A stretch of DNA of 64,000 nucleotides from the NCBI RefSeq assembly GCF_020509005.1, contig NC_063023.1, forward strand, positions 1,240,001 through 1,304,000. Reading direction: 5' to 3'. This stretch comes from Fulvia fulva (Eukaryota > Ascomycota > Dothideomycetes > Mycosphaerellales > Mycosphaerellaceae). A program made the position numbers and the translations under genes. Shown here in pieces: positions 31,301 through 42,387 of this stretch. The notes below the pieces were generated by a model. The model made no database searches, was not told the DNA's origin, and was given only the letters and a program-made list of their open reading frames with translations. How positions within the stretch are numbered: position 1 is the first letter of the stretch; the number at the start of each line of letters is the position of its first letter.

Positions 31301-33039
31301 GGAATGGGATCTTTCTTGTCAGTGACTCTATGCAGGTTTCTTAGCAGTCCCTTGCCAAGGTGTGCACATCTTCTATGCCATAGCTCCCACTGATCTTCGG
31401 ACTCAGTGTTAGCCATAGCGGTACCGTCACGTTCTTGAGAGAGTATGCCAGCATGCTGTGGCTCAAGAATTTCCGAGATCGAGTGGATAAACGGTACTCC
31501 TCCTCGAAGTTTGGTCTGGACAACGGGTTTACCAGACAAGGATTTTAGGGTGAAACTGGGTGGTTGGACAGCAAACTGTTGGCTGAACTGATTCCACGAA
31601 ACAAGACTAACTCCAAGGCCAGGAACAAACAGGACATTTTCTAAGACAATTTGCTTTCCAGAAGGACCACCCATTACTGCACTTCCCATATGTGTAGCTT
31701 GTAGATAGCCACCCCCAACCTTGATCCACTTCCTCTTTTGAAGAGGCTTCAGTGTCCTGAATAGTGAATCTTGGTCAGTCATATGTGATGATGCACAAGA
31801 GTCAAGCAACCACTCGGACGAGGGGTACTTGCCTTTGGCTTCCACAGTGGAATGGGCAACCTCATCAACATCATCATCTTCTGATGGTATCTCAGGGTCT
31901 GATGCGTCTTCCTGGGTCGCATGGGCCCTTGCAGGCTTACTAGAGGAGGCCTTTGGCTTGCGGCTCTCCTTCATCTGCTTTGCAAGGTCCGTCATCACCT
32001 TGAGGACATCACGAAGGTTTGGTGATGATGACCTCCTACGAGGTGGTGACGGTTGTCTCTTAGCAGGGTAGGTAACCCTAGCTAGTTTGTCCTTGTTCCT
32101 AACAGCCTGCTGAGCTGCAGAAAGGTGTGGGCACTTGCTCATAAAATGGTCACCACCGCAGAGATGGCACGTGAGCTTGCCCTGGAAACCCTTCTTAGCA
32201 AACATGGCTGTCCCTTGATGAATCATTGATTCTTGCTTCTCCCTAAGAATTGCAAGAATGTCTTGTGGTGAGAGATTCACCTGGGCATCAATTGCATCGC
32301 GAATTGAGCCAAATGAGTCTGGCAGAGCTGCTAAGAGTTGCTGGATCTTTCTGTCCTCAGTCTTGATGTCTTGGAACTGAGGCGAGATTGAAACAGCCCT
32401 CCTTGCAATTGAGCTAAGCTCCTGCCAGGCATCATCTATAGACTGGTCTTCTGTCATCACGAAATTGGTGTATTGCTGAAGCAAACTTCTTCCAGTAGCG
32501 AGAAGTCTTCTCTTATATTTAGCTTCAGCCCATTCCCACAACTCCTTCGCATGCCGGATCTCGTATGTCATCTCTTGGTCATCTGTCGACAGACAGATGT
32601 ACATCTCATACAGGGCCGTTGCATTGTGCCGTCTGTACGATGCCTTCCTTATCGCTTGATCCAAAGGAAGGGATGACTCCGATGATGCAGAGGGTGTCGC
32701 TATAGATGGGGTTGCAGCGGGAATGTCCGTGATGATGTCTTCGAGGACCCAGTCAACCTGCTTTGATACCAGGTGTATTCTCATCAGCTTGAACCATGTT
32801 TCGTGGTTCTCTCTTGTCAGAAGAGGTGCTGCTCTCTTTCTTATGAACCCAGTCTCGTTCTCCATTTTTTGTAAGTTGAGGGACAGGTTGGCTGCCCTCA
32901 GGTAAAAGGATGTATTCGGTCGTACGCGATCGGATCGAAATGGGATAAACCGAACGCGAGGTTGATAGCGGAGAGGATGGCTATCCGCCGGGAAGAGGAG
33001 GAAAGTCGGTCGGTAAGGATCGTGTTGGTGCTGAGACAC
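28339..33039 (-). CDS. Copia gag-pol polyprotein
   Basis: The open frame has 1566 codons. The better start is the second Met (MENETGF, residue 59, at 32865), because the first 58 residues resemble translated leader. Gag spans about 60-290. A zinc knuckle CHLCGGDHFMSKC (291-303) is one residue shorter than the usual CX2CX4HX4C. Protease has LLDSCASSHM (D413). Integrase has the HHCC finger (H555, H560, C588, C591) and D617, D681, E716. RT spans about 1080-1330, with LVDVNNAF (D1149) and HVDD at 1230-1233, where YVDD is usual. RNase H spans about 1380-1560, with SDSDYAMD, TMEAEF and the end motif ADGLTKPL. All pol domains are present in copia order (IN before RT), so the element may be autonomous. 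It acts in cytoplasmic particles and then in the nucleus. Confidence 0.95.
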   Translation of the reverse strand: MSQHQHDPYRPTFLLFPADSHPLRYQPRVRFIPFRSDRVRPNTSFYLRAANLSLNLQKMENETGFIRKRAAPLLTRENHETWFKLMRIHLVSKQVDWVLEDIITDIPAATPSIATPSASSESSLPLDQAIRKASYRRHNATALYEMYICLSTDDQEMTYEIRHAKELWEWAEAKYKRRLLATGRSLLQQYTNFVMTEDQSIDDAWQELSSIARRAVSISPQFQDIKTEDRKIQQLLAALPDSFGSIRDAIDAQVNLSPQDILAILREKQESMIHQGTAMFAKKGFQGKLTCHLCGGDHFMSKCPHLSAAQQAVRNKDKLARVTYPAKRQPSPPRRRSSSPNLRDVLKVMTDLAKQMKESRKPKASSSKPARAHATQEDASDPEIPSEDDDVDEVAHSTVEAKGKYPSSEWLLDSCASSHMTDQDSLFRTLKPLQKRKWIKVGGGYLQATHMGSAVMGGPSGKQIVLENVLFVPGLGVSLVSWNQFSQQFAVQPPSFTLKSLSGKPVVQTKLRGGVPFIHSISEILEPQHAGILSQERDGTAMANTESEDQWELWHRRCAHLGKGLLRNLHRVTDKKDPIPVPSEHQNCKVCSLANMRKFKGPATERKGERLALISIDICGPFQGAVSRLGYKYWLEIVDNFSRKKWVIPLKARSDAPAALRDWKVQAERQSRCFLSAIRSDGAKEILALLKEWEKEFGTQMDTTDAYNSLQNGPVERSIQASENTVRAMLEDSGMPVEFWPEALQAQTVIRNRLPNGPIIDGIALSPEEAFTGQVPSVDHFRVWGCKAVVYVDPRAQPQGLRRDKLMNRGKEAVFVGYSENTTKQWLFWDPDMKAIKAHSHVDWFENEKGGDMDLGITFTNQPSRAPQRNPVGRKPFGAKFSDRGLSETPLRRPGENIEAVSTLSKADNGGSIQNLPKSSTPQQPLFVQLPPPPKDIGEYQKFGYQGTPMKEKEDVVQFDPSEHPAPPQVAGNKRSRGDGDDNSEEHEAKHHKALIAQMFHLDPTMSWVEEILNDVEEHAFAAVGQAIAYQQEVPIPKSYKAAVGDPEWGHMWREAIENELIALASNNTWEAVVPPKGANLITSRWVFDVKRMISGAIEKFKARLVARGFSQKYGVDFEETFAPTVRHDTLRVFMAVVCERDLEMHLVDVNNAFTQSSLLEDIYMIPPPGVEAPPNMVFKVLRSLYGLKQAARDWNKLCVAKLEKIGFTQSQVDPCLLIHTDRDLMVLTHVDDIPIAAPKLSDVQWFKAELGKVFKIKDLSEPTKILRMRITRDRSQGTLKLDQGHYVHANLAKMNMAREKATPTHSPMESYEHLVPTAPMDERCNKQDYQSHNGTWMWPMTMTRPDLAFPLGRISSFVADPSQQHMKALKKLSRYLRSYPDLGLMYRKGGGNLQGYSDSDYAMDKVDRVSILGYVWFLCGSPVSWMSRKQKSVATSTMEAEFMAMNAAAKQSQFLAAVLREMGCPELVGKSSFQPSVRASKGTVDELRPVKLMGDNQAALTLVKDAHVHERSKHIDVAYNYVRHLWWQKKIAVDYCHTKDMAADGLTKPLNGQQFQNFVRQLQLA

Positions 33040-33359
33040 TGTAGCGTAACTCTCTCAGCAGAGGGGGTTTCTGAGACACTGCGGCTCTCTCAGAATGAAC
33101 AGTTAGTCGATGCGAACGCGATGTCCGGAGAGCGACTCTTCTCAGTAAGCTCGCCCACTTGTCTGAGGTATTGGCACAGGCTCCCTGACTCGGAGTCTGA
33201 CAGTGCCTCACTAGGCTCTTTCACGTCTTATATGCACCTACAGCACGGCTATAGCTTCCTATACAAGGCGGGTGCGGCCTCCAGTCTGCCTTCCTTTTGT
33301 TCTGAAGAGGAATAACTCCAATACGACTTTGTCGAGGGTGAAACACCGAGTTGCTAACT

Positions 33360-33372
33360 CGGGCTCATAACC
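33360..33372 (-). promoter_or_regulatory. Primer-binding site matching the tRNA-Met anticodon arm
   Basis: Directly after the 5' LTR the element strand reads GGTTATGAGCCCG, complementary to CGGGCUCAUAACC, the anticodon stem-loop (CAU) of tRNA-Met, most likely the initiator. Priming from an internal tRNA site, as in Drosophila copia, is inferred; a tRNA 3'-end match is not seen. Confidence 0.75.
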
Positions 33373-33607
33373 TGTTAAACAGGTACGAGTTGCGCAGCAG
33401 TGGAAGACGGCGGATCACACAAAAGACGAAGAAGGACCCAATGGGATAGCGTGTATCTACATACAGTATCGCCGGTGTTGGTGTAGGTAGATGCTAGGTG
33501 TCCGGATGTTTGCCAGCCTATAGGGGCTGGCAAACCCTAGTCACGTGATCTATCACATGACACACCCACACCTACATGCTTGTCCTGCGGCCTGTATGTT
33601 CTCAACA
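33373..33607 (-). repeat. 5' LTR of the young copia
   Basis: 235 bp, identical to the 3' LTR at 28069-28303. It should carry the promoter and polyadenylation signals; I do not assign individual motifs. Confidence 0.96.
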
Positions 33608-33612
33608 ATATA
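33608..33612. repeat. Target-site duplication of the young copia (right)
   Basis: atata, partner of 28064-28068. Confidence 0.85.
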
Positions 33613-33686
33613 TACAATATATAACCTGCTTTTAAAACACCCTATATAAGCCTATATAAGAGATAGATAGATTTGTTATTTCCCTA

Positions 33687-33691
33687 TTCTA
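33687..33691. repeat. Target-site duplication of the solo LTR (left)
   Basis: ttcta, repeated at 33885-33889. Confidence 0.6.
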
Positions 33692-33884
33692 TATTACGGG
33701 TGGTGATATATAAGACGATAGTATAGGGTTACCGTAAAATAAGCGTTATTCGGTAAGGCTACTAAAGAGAAGCGCGAAGCGCGCGAGATATATAAGGAAG
33801 CGCTAAGGCGCTAGTACCCGGGGATACGGGTTCCCCGCGGGGAAGAGCCGCGGCGCGACGTTACGGTAGTAGTGAACCGTAATA
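33692..33884. repeat. Solo LTR inside L2c
   Basis: 193 bp are absent from the same point in L2b and L2d. The segment is flanked by a 5-bp duplication (ttcta), and its ends tattacggg...ccgtaata fit a TGTTACGGG...CCGTAACA LTR after CpA/TpG to TpA changes. The interior is CpG-rich, with a palindromic stretch ggttccccgcggggaa (about 33828-33843). No internal domain remains. Confidence 0.65.
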
Positions 33885-34025
33885 TTCTAGGACCCTATTC
33901 GGCCTATATAGGTATATATCTATTGTTATATACAAAGGGAAACCCGAGTAGGTAAAAACCCTTCCCGCCCCCGACTACTCCTTATCTAGATTAGCTTTCC
34001 CCCTAAACGTACGTAGTCTATATTA

Positions 34026-37000
34026 CTACCCCGTTAGCCCCCGCTCCTAGCCGGTCTTCTCGCGCTACGTCGTGCCCTCTCTTCCTATACTACTCCTACT
34101 AGGCGGTACTGTTCTAGCTAGCCCTTCTCTAGTATCTAGTTCGTAATACGTCGTAGGTCCTTAGCGTTATTAAGAAGTGCCCTAATCGTCCGGTTCCTCG
34201 CCTTTACTATCTACTCCCCCCTTCCTAGCGACTACCTCGGATAGACGAGGAGTACGTACCGTACGTTCTAGGAGCGATAGCCGTAGGGGTAGCTAGTATT
34301 CGTGTATCCTAGAACCTTCCTCTATAATAGGTACCCCTAGAGGCCGATATGTTCGCTTCGTAGTTAGGTTACTATACTACTCTATACCCTCGTAAGGCGG
34401 TAGTAGATAAGCTTCTAGGGGTGCTTGACCGCGGATTTCGTAGCTAACTATTCCTTAGGTTGTCCCGCTAGCTAAGGGCGTCTACTATGCCCTATACTCT
34501 AGTTGTTCTACCTCTCTTTCTATAGTTACTCTATAAACGGCTTCTTACCTTCCTACCGTATTACTAGCTATTCGTCCCTTACCCGGTAGTTCGGCTCGTT
34601 TCCGGGTCGAATGCCCTTATACGCTAGTACTGATTCGCGGGCCCTTACGACTATACTAGCGATAACCTTCTATACTAGGTACTATACCGACTTACCTAAG
34701 TAGGAGGTCCGTAGTCCCTAGATATATAGGTCGATCGGCGGTATAGCGGTCTCGTACTTAAGTATCCTTATTAGTATCGACTTATATACCCCGGTAACCT
34801 TCCTTAGGCATTAGTTTTAGATCTTCGCTAACGGCGCGACGAGTCCCTTTAATAGGTAGGCCCTCTCGCCTAAGGACTATACTTAGCTACTATAGGTAAG
34901 GACTAGCCGTATAATAGCCGTATATAGAAGTCGTAACTACCGAAAGTCCGCCCCCTATATAGACGTAGTAAGCCTCTAGTATAATGCTATATTCTGTTTA
35001 GCTTTCCGTAATATTGCCTATACGTACTTCCTCTACCGTAGCGCCGGGTCTACCTATAGTCCGAGGATCCTAAGCTAATTTACCGGGTTAGTCGTATACC
35101 CCTATATCTAGATAGAAGCTTATATATTATAGAACCGTAGCCGGCGCGTAAAGTGTATTAGATTGTACTTTTCTAGGGCAAACCGAGCCCTATACCTCCT
35201 AGCCTAGTCCTCGTAGATCTTATACTTCTCTTCTAGTAGCCTATAGTTCTCCTTAGTCGAGGACGACTACGCTAGGATATTCGTGTCGTCTACGAAGCCG
35301 CTCGTAGCGGTGTTCTAGGATTCTAGGGCTAGGAGTAGCTTTACTATAAAGAAGAGGAATAGGATAGGTACTAGCGTTAAGCCTTATAGGATTCTAGTAT
35401 AGACTACTTAAAATAGGCTTTTATACTAACCGACTAGGATCGACGTACTACGGTTTTAGAGGTAGGACCGTACAAAGTTAATAAGCTACTTAGGGAGTCC
35501 TTTCGACTTTAGGATATAGAGTAGCCGCGGGTATAATACGTAGTCGAAGGCTCCCGATATGTCTAGACTAAGTAAGGATACTACCTTATCCCTATTCCTA
35601 TACTAGATAGCCTTTACCTAAGAGGTAATAAGTTCTATCGCGGATAGCGTCGATCGCTATCGGCGCGTACCTATCTAGGTGTCCGGGAGTAGGGAGTACT
35701 CCTCTACCGCCTCGGAGAGTCTCGTTATAACTAGCTTCTTAAGCGCCTTCCTAAGAGTATTAAGGAGCGTAATTAGGCGGTACGACTTCACCTACGTATA
35801 GTCTTCCTTTTGCGGCTTGCGTAGGACTACTATCGTCGATTGTTTAAATACTATCGGGTAGTATGCGGTCTATAGGTAGGCGTTAAAGATCGCTATAACT
35901 ACTAGGGCTAGTTGATCTCTACACTTCTTTAGTAGCTCGTTTAGGATCCTATCCGGTCCCGGGGCTTTCTTCGCCGGTAACCTCCTAAGTATAGTAGTAA
36001 CATCTCCCTCGGATATATCCTATTAGACCGCGATACTAGGGGCTAGGGGAGTAGAGCTATTTATGTCGCTTAGATTAGCCTCGACTAGGGGCGGGAAGAA
36101 CTTACTAGCTAGTAGACGCGCCTTAGCCTCGGGGTCGCTAACCGGGCTACTAGGCGATTATAGCGCTAGGATAGAGAGGGAGGGGCCCTATATAGGGTCC
36201 TATTAGGCCTATTTTGCTAGCTTCTATATCCTCGCTAGCTTGCCGGCGATTTCTTCTACTATAGCCCTCTAGCCGACTACTTTCTCCCTCTATATTATAG
36301 CTTTCTTTTATTAGTATACCTCCCTATATACGTTCTAGGCCTCCTCGCTATAGCTACTCGTCTATACCCGGCGGGCTCTCCTTACTTCTCTTACTACCGT
36401 AGTATACTTTAGCGTCTAGTATAGTTTAGACTATATCGTTAGTTAGGTATACGGAACGTAAAGTAAGGTCGCTTTTCTTATTTCGTCTATTAACCCTTAG
36501 ACTGCCTCGTCTATCTCGTCTTTACTATTATATTGCTACTACGCGATCTAGACTAGCCTCTCGGAGTTATCGAGGCACGCCTAGATGTTAGCCTAGTAGG
36601 CCTTTCCCTAGTTTAGCTTAGGGGTTCTCGCTAGTATACGTTATATCTATGTCGTAATAGAGGTCCTGACTAGTATATAGTCTAATAACGCCTCGAGTAC
36701 ATGTTCGATCCTATAGTAGGTTACTATATAGTAGTAGCTATCTAATATCTAGGAGAGGTCGATCGTGCCTTAGAGTCCCCCTCTCTTCTAGGTACCTAGG
36801 TCCTTCGGGGTATTAAGGGCAATTACGTTACTCGCTATTAAGTCGAGTACTTCGTCGGCTATAGGGTACGGCTATATAAGGCTTTCCTAGGAAGAGTAGT
36901 CTATATTAAAGTCTCCTACTACGATATGGCACCCTTGTCTCTTAAGCGTACTGTCTAGATGTCTATAGACCCTAAGGTCGCGGCTAGACCTCGAGGCTAG

Positions 37001-37361
37001 CGGTTATATATATAGGTTGTATATCTAGGTGCTACCTACGTAGAGGGAGGTAATATCACCCCCGGCTTCTTCGTCTACGTAGTACACTACCTCCTAGTCG
37101 GATTCTAGTATGTCCTTACTAATATAGAAGCACGTGCGGGGTCTGCCGTCGCCTCGTAGGTATGTCGTATAGCCTAGTAACTTATAGGTCGTTAGTCTCT
37201 TATAGTACGGGTTAATCTATAGCTCCTAGATTATAAGGACGTAGTAGACGTACGGGTCCGCCTTATATAGGAAATAGTTCTAGACTATATCCTTACTATA
37301 GTTAACGTTATACTAGATAATACTAAGCGTATCGAGGCTAGTTATTATTATCGACAATCAT
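34026..37361 (-). pseudogene. L2c ORF2 relic
   Basis: Minus-strand frame from ATG (37359-37361) to the stop at 34026, full length but with many TAG/TAA. The RT active site is readable as FVDDTNIL (about 35273-35297). It corresponds base for base to L2b ORF2. Non-functional endonuclease-RT. Confidence 0.86.
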
Positions 37362-38675
37362 TTCCTCTATAATATCCTATGTCCTACTACCTTATACGTC
37401 CTAGTCTACGCCTATCGGCTATATACTAAAGGGGAGCCGGGCCTAGTTAGATTCCCTCGCCGTAGCTAGTAGAGTACGTAGCCTTCCGTACGCCCTAGGT
37501 TACGTATCCTTTATATCGTTCTCGGCCCTAGGGCGCTTATACCCGACCGCCGCTAACTAGTTCCGGTATAGGCTAGCCTTACGGTCGCCGTAGAATCTTA
37601 GGGCGACGGTTCTGTTTATAATTACCTTGTTTTTCGCTAGTTTCCGCTATAGGCATTCCGCGCTATACGATAGGTAGTACCCCGGACAGTTCGCGTACCG
37701 TCTCGTAGCCGATGTATAGTCCCTAGATATATAGTCTCCTATATAGTTCGAGTAGGCCTACTTATTTATATACGTGTAGGTTTAGTGTCTATACTGTTAG
37801 TAATTAAAGTATTAGGGGACACGAAAGGATAAGGAGTACTTTTCTACTATCTTAAGGCTACATTACTAGATTAGGCCTTGTTCTATTACTAGATCCGCCG
37901 CTTTTGCGTCTTATAGCTATACGATTAGCGCCGAGGCCTTCTTATCTTCTAGCCATTTCCTATAGAGCTAAGTCGCCTTCTAGATTAGAGAGTTAAGAGT
38001 GACCGGGTTAGTCTCTTAGAGAGTACGTAGGTGACCTTAGTTCGTTAGGTCGAACTCCTTAGGCATATCGTAGACTAGGATCGTAAATTGCTTCGTTAAG
38101 ACCTTTACTAATACCGTAACCTTAGATACCTACTATAGCTATACCTCTAGGTACCTCCTAGTAGTAGTAGAGCTAGTATAGATCTATAGAGTACCGTTAG
38201 ACTATTAGTTCACTACGACTACCCCTAGTTAATTGATTCGTTAGGCGAGCTCCTTATTCGATAGCTTCGTAACTTCGGCCTAGTCTTCCTTTACTATAAT
38301 ACGGATCGTAACTATATCGTACGTTAGGCGGGGGCCTAGTATCGATACCGCGACTAATACCTAGCTATAGGGGTATTAATTCCGGGTGGCCTTATTAATC
38401 GCCTAAGACGTCGTCCTTATTTCTTATTACCCTCGGTAATACGATAGTACGAGCGCCGTACGTAGCTAAGTGATTATTACCTATAGAGACCGGTATAGGA
38501 GCTAGTCGTTAGTTTCTATACTTTTTATATCCTCTAGAAGTTGCTACTAGTTATCTTAGGGGAGCTTTGCCTATAGAGCCGTAGGCGCTAGTAGTACCGT
38601 AGTCTAGGCTACTATTACCTAGGAGTTACCTAGTATAGCTAGGTACCTCCGCGGCGTTTAGAGCTAAAGAAATAG
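37358..38675 (-). pseudogene. L2c ORF1 relic
   Basis: Zinc-knuckle ORF1 remnant upstream of ORF2, joined to it through ATGA. Cys codons in the knuckle region (about 37640-37830) mostly read Tyr. The left end of the protein is not definable, so the right coordinate is approximate. Confidence 0.7.
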
Positions 38676-38870
38676 GGTGAAGAGAACTTTAAGCTATCTA
38701 AATTAAATAAGGTAGAACTCCCTTAATTCTAGGGGTAGTAGCCTACTTTATAGATCGTTAGAATAGCCTTAATAAGGGCTTTCGAATATATCGTATTTTA
38801 GAGCGTCTTACGTATAAAATATCTCCTCGATCGATCCCGTCTATATTAATACTAAGAACTAGAAGTTCTC

Positions 38871-38885
38871 TAAGCCCGTATAATA
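38871..38885. repeat. Target-site duplication of L2b (left)
   Basis: taagcccgtataata is repeated exactly at 43868-43882. Confidence 0.85.
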
Positions 38886-39051
38886 GATAGATAGATTTGT
38901 CATTCCCCTATTCTAGGACCCTATCCGGCCTATATAGGTATATATCTATTGTTATATACAAAGGGAAACCCGAATAGGTGAAAACCCTTCCCGCCCCTAA
39001 CTTCTCCTTATCTAGATTAGCTTTCCCTCTAAACGTACGTAGTCTATATCA

Positions 39052-42000
39052 CTACCCCGTTAGCCCCCGCTCCTAGCCGGTCTCGTCGCGCTACGTCGTG
39101 TATTCTCTTCCTACACTACTCCTACTAGGCGGTACTATTCTAGCTAGCCCTTCTCTAGTATCTAGTTCGTAATACGTCGTAGGTCCTTAGCGTTATTAAG
39201 AAGTGCCCTAATCGTCCGGTTCCTCGCCTTTACTATCTACTCCCCCCTTCCTAGCGACTACCTCGGACAGACGAGGAGTGCGTGCCGTACGTTCTAGGAG
39301 CGATAGCCGTAGGGGTAGCTAGTATTTGTGTATCCTAGAACCTTCCTCTATAATAGGTACCCCTAGAGGCCGATATGTTCGCTTCGTAGTTAGGTTGCTA
39401 TACTACTCTATACCCTCGTAAGGCGGTAGTAGATAAGCTTCGGGGGGTGCTTAACCGCGGATTTTGTAGCTAACTATTCCTTAGGTTGTCCCGCTAGCTA
39501 AGGGCGTCTACTATGCCCTATAACCTAGTTGTTCCACCTCTCTTTCTATAGTTGCTCTATAAACGATTTCTTACCTTCCTATTATATTACTAGCTATTCG
39601 TCCCTTACCTAGTAGTTCGGCTCGTTTCCGGGTCGAATGCCCTTATACGCTAGTACTAATTTACGGGCCCTTACGACTATACTAGCGATGACCTTCTATA
39701 CTAGGTACTATACCGACTTGCCTAAGTAGGAGGTCCGTAGTCCCTAGATATATAGGTCGATCGGCGGTATAGCGGTCTCGTGCTTAAGCATCCTCGTTAG
39801 TATCGACTTATATACCCCGGTGACCTTCCTTAGGCATTGGTTTTAGATCTTCGCTAGCGGCGCGACGAGTCCCTTCGATAGGTAGGCCCTCTCGCCTAAG
39901 GACTATACTTGGCTACTATAGGTAAGGACCGGCCGTATAATAGCCGTATATAGAAGTCGTGACTACCGGAAGTCCGCCCCCTATATAGACGTAGTGAGCC
40001 TCTAGTATAATACTATATTCTGTTTAGCTTTCCGTAATATTACCTATACGTACTTCCTCTACCGTAGCGCCGGGTCCACCTATAGTCCGAGGATCCTAAG
40101 CTGATTTGCCGGGTTAGTCGTGTGCCCCTATATCTAGATAGAAGCTTGTATATTATAGAACCGTAGCCGGCGCGTAAAGTGTATTAGATTGTACTTTTCT
40201 AGGGCAAACCGAGCCCCGTACCTCCTAGCCTAGTCCTCGTAGATCTTATGCTTCTCTTCTAGTAGCCTATAGTTCTCCTTAGTCGAGGAAGACTACGCTA
40301 GGATGTTTATGTCGTCTACGAAGCCGCTCGTAGCGGTGTTCTAGGATTCTAGGGCTAGGAGTAGCGTCGCTATAAAGAAGAGGAACAGAATAGGTACTAG
40401 CGTTAAGCCTTACGGGATTCTAGTATAGACTGCTTGAAATAGGCTTCTATACTAGCCGACTAGGATCGACGTACTACGGTTTCAGAGGTAGGACCGTACG
40501 AAGTTAACAAGCCACTTAGGGAGTCCTTTCGACCTTAGGATATAGAGTAGCCGCGGGTATAACACGTAGTCGAAGGCTCCCGATATGTCTAGGCTAAGTA
40601 AGGAAGCCACCTTGTCCCTATTCTTATACTAGATAGCCTTTACCTAAGAGGTAATAAGTTCTATCGCGGATAGCGTCGATCGCTATAGGCGCGTACCTAT
40701 CTAGGTGTCCGGGAGTAGGGAGTGTTCCTCTACCGCCTCGGAGAGTCTCGTTATAACTAGCTTCTTAAGCGCCTTCCTAAGAGTGTTAAGGAGCGTAATT
40801 AGGCGGTACGACTTCACCTACGTATAGTCTTCCTTCTACGGCTTGCGTAGGACCACTGTCGTCGATTGTTTAAAAGCTATCGGGTAGTATCCGGTCTATA
40901 GGTAGGCGTTAAAGATCGCTATAACTACTAGGGCTAGTTGATCTCTACACCTCTTTAGTAGCTCGTTTAGGATCCTATCCGGTCCCGGGGCTTTCTTCGC
41001 CGGTAACTTCCTTAGTATAGCGGCAACTTCTCCCTCGGACACCTCCTATTAGACCGCGATACTAGGGGCTAGGAGAGTAGAGCTATTTATGTCGCTTAGA
41101 TTAGCCTCGACTAGGGGCGGGAAGAACTTGCTAGCTAGTAGACGCGCCTTAGCCTCGGGGTCGCTAACCGGGCTACTAGGCGATTATAGCGCTAGGATAG
41201 AGAAGGAGGGGCCCTGTGTAGGGTCCTGTCGGGCCCATTTCGCTAGCTTCTACATCTTCTCTAGCTTGCCGGCGATTTCTTCTACTATAGCCCTCTAGCC
41301 GACTGCTTTCTCCCTTCGTATTATAGCTTTCTTCTATTAGTATGCCTCCCTATATACGTTCTAGGCCTCCTCGCTATAGCTGCTCGTCTATACCCGGCGG
41401 GCTCTCCTTGCTTCTCTTACTACCGTAGTACACTTCGGCGTCTAGTATAGTTTAGACTATGTCGTTAGTTAGGCAAGCGGAACGTAAAGTAAGGTCGCTT
41501 TTCTTATTTCGTCTATTAACCCCTAGACTGCTTCGTCTATCTCGTCTTTACTATTATATTACTACTACGCGATCTAGACTAGCCTCTTAGAGTTATCGAG
41601 GTACGCCTAGATGTTAGCCTAGTAGGCCTTTCCCTAGTTTAGCTTAGGGGTTCTCGCTAGTATACGTTATATCTATATCGTAATAGAGGTCCTGACTAGT
41701 ATATAGTCTAACGACGCCTCGAGTTTATGTTCGATCCTATAGTAGGTTACCGTATAGTAGTGGCTATCTAAGATCTAGGAGAGGTCGATCGTGCCTTAGA
41801 GTCCCCCTCTCTTCTAGGTGCCTAGGTCCTTCGGGGTATTAAGGGCAATTACGTTACTCGCTATCAAGTCGAGTACTTCGTCGGCTATAGGGTGCGGCTG
41901 TATAAGGCTTTCCTAGGAAGGGTAGTATATATTCAAGTCTCCTACTACGATGTAGTACCCTTGTCTCTTAAGCGTACTGTCTAGGTGTCTATAGACCCCT

Positions 42001-42387
42001 AGGTCGCGGCTAGACCTCGAGGCTAGCGGTTATATATATAGGTTGTATATCTAGGTACTACCTACGTAGAGGGAGGTAATATCACCCCCGGCTTCTTCGT
42101 CTACGTAGTACACTACCTCCTAGTCGGATTCTAGTATGTCCTTACTAATATAGAAGCACGTGCGGGGTCTGCCGTCGCCTCGTAGGTATGTCGTATAGCC
42201 TAGTGACTTATAGGTCGTTAGTCTCTTATAGTACGGGTTAATCTATAGCTCCTAGATTGTAAGGACGTAGTGGACGCGCGGGTCCGCCTCGTATAGGAAA
42301 TGGTTCTAGACTATATCCTTACTATAGTTAACGTTATACTAGATAATACTAAGCGTGTCGAGGCTAGTTATCGGTATTAATAATCAT
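39052..42387 (-). pseudogene. L2b ORF2 relic
   Basis: Full-length ORF2 frame from ATG (42385-42387) to the stop at 39052. The RT active site FVDDINIL lies at about 40301-40325. Numerous RIP stops are present. The + strand open stretch 41089-41298 recurs antisense at the same place in L2a and L2d and is a shadow. Non-functional. Confidence 0.87.

Larger units (their letters stand above)
28069..33607 (-). mobile_element. Young complete Ty1/copia LTR retrotransposon
   Basis: This 5,539-bp element on the minus strand has two 235-bp LTRs with no difference that I can find, a 5-bp duplication (atata), one long gag-pol ORF and recognisable primer sites. Identical LTRs and absence of RIP mean a very recent insertion into already-RIPped DNA. 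LTR ends are TGTTGAGAAC...CTGTTTAACA on the element strand. Confidence 0.96.
33661..38792 (-). mobile_element. L2c: RIP-saturated LINE of the L2 family
   Basis: This minus-strand copy has a GATA tail at 33661 and is interrupted by a 193-bp solo LTR in its 3' UTR. From 33889 to about 38792 it is collinear with L2b at a constant offset of 5026, so no net indel separates the two in 4.9 kb. It is the most completely CpA-depleted of the L2 copies. The 5' limit is where similarity to L2b ends; no target duplication was found. Confidence 0.88.

Noticed and set aside
28069..33607. The two 235-bp direct repeats as a CRISPR or tandem array
   Set aside because: They are the LTRs of a copia element, with gag-pol between them and a 5-bp duplication outside.
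27935..33639. Confident call of a split solo LTR around the young copia
   Set aside because: TG...CA ends alone are weak; there is no second copy and no duplication, so only a low-confidence feature was kept.
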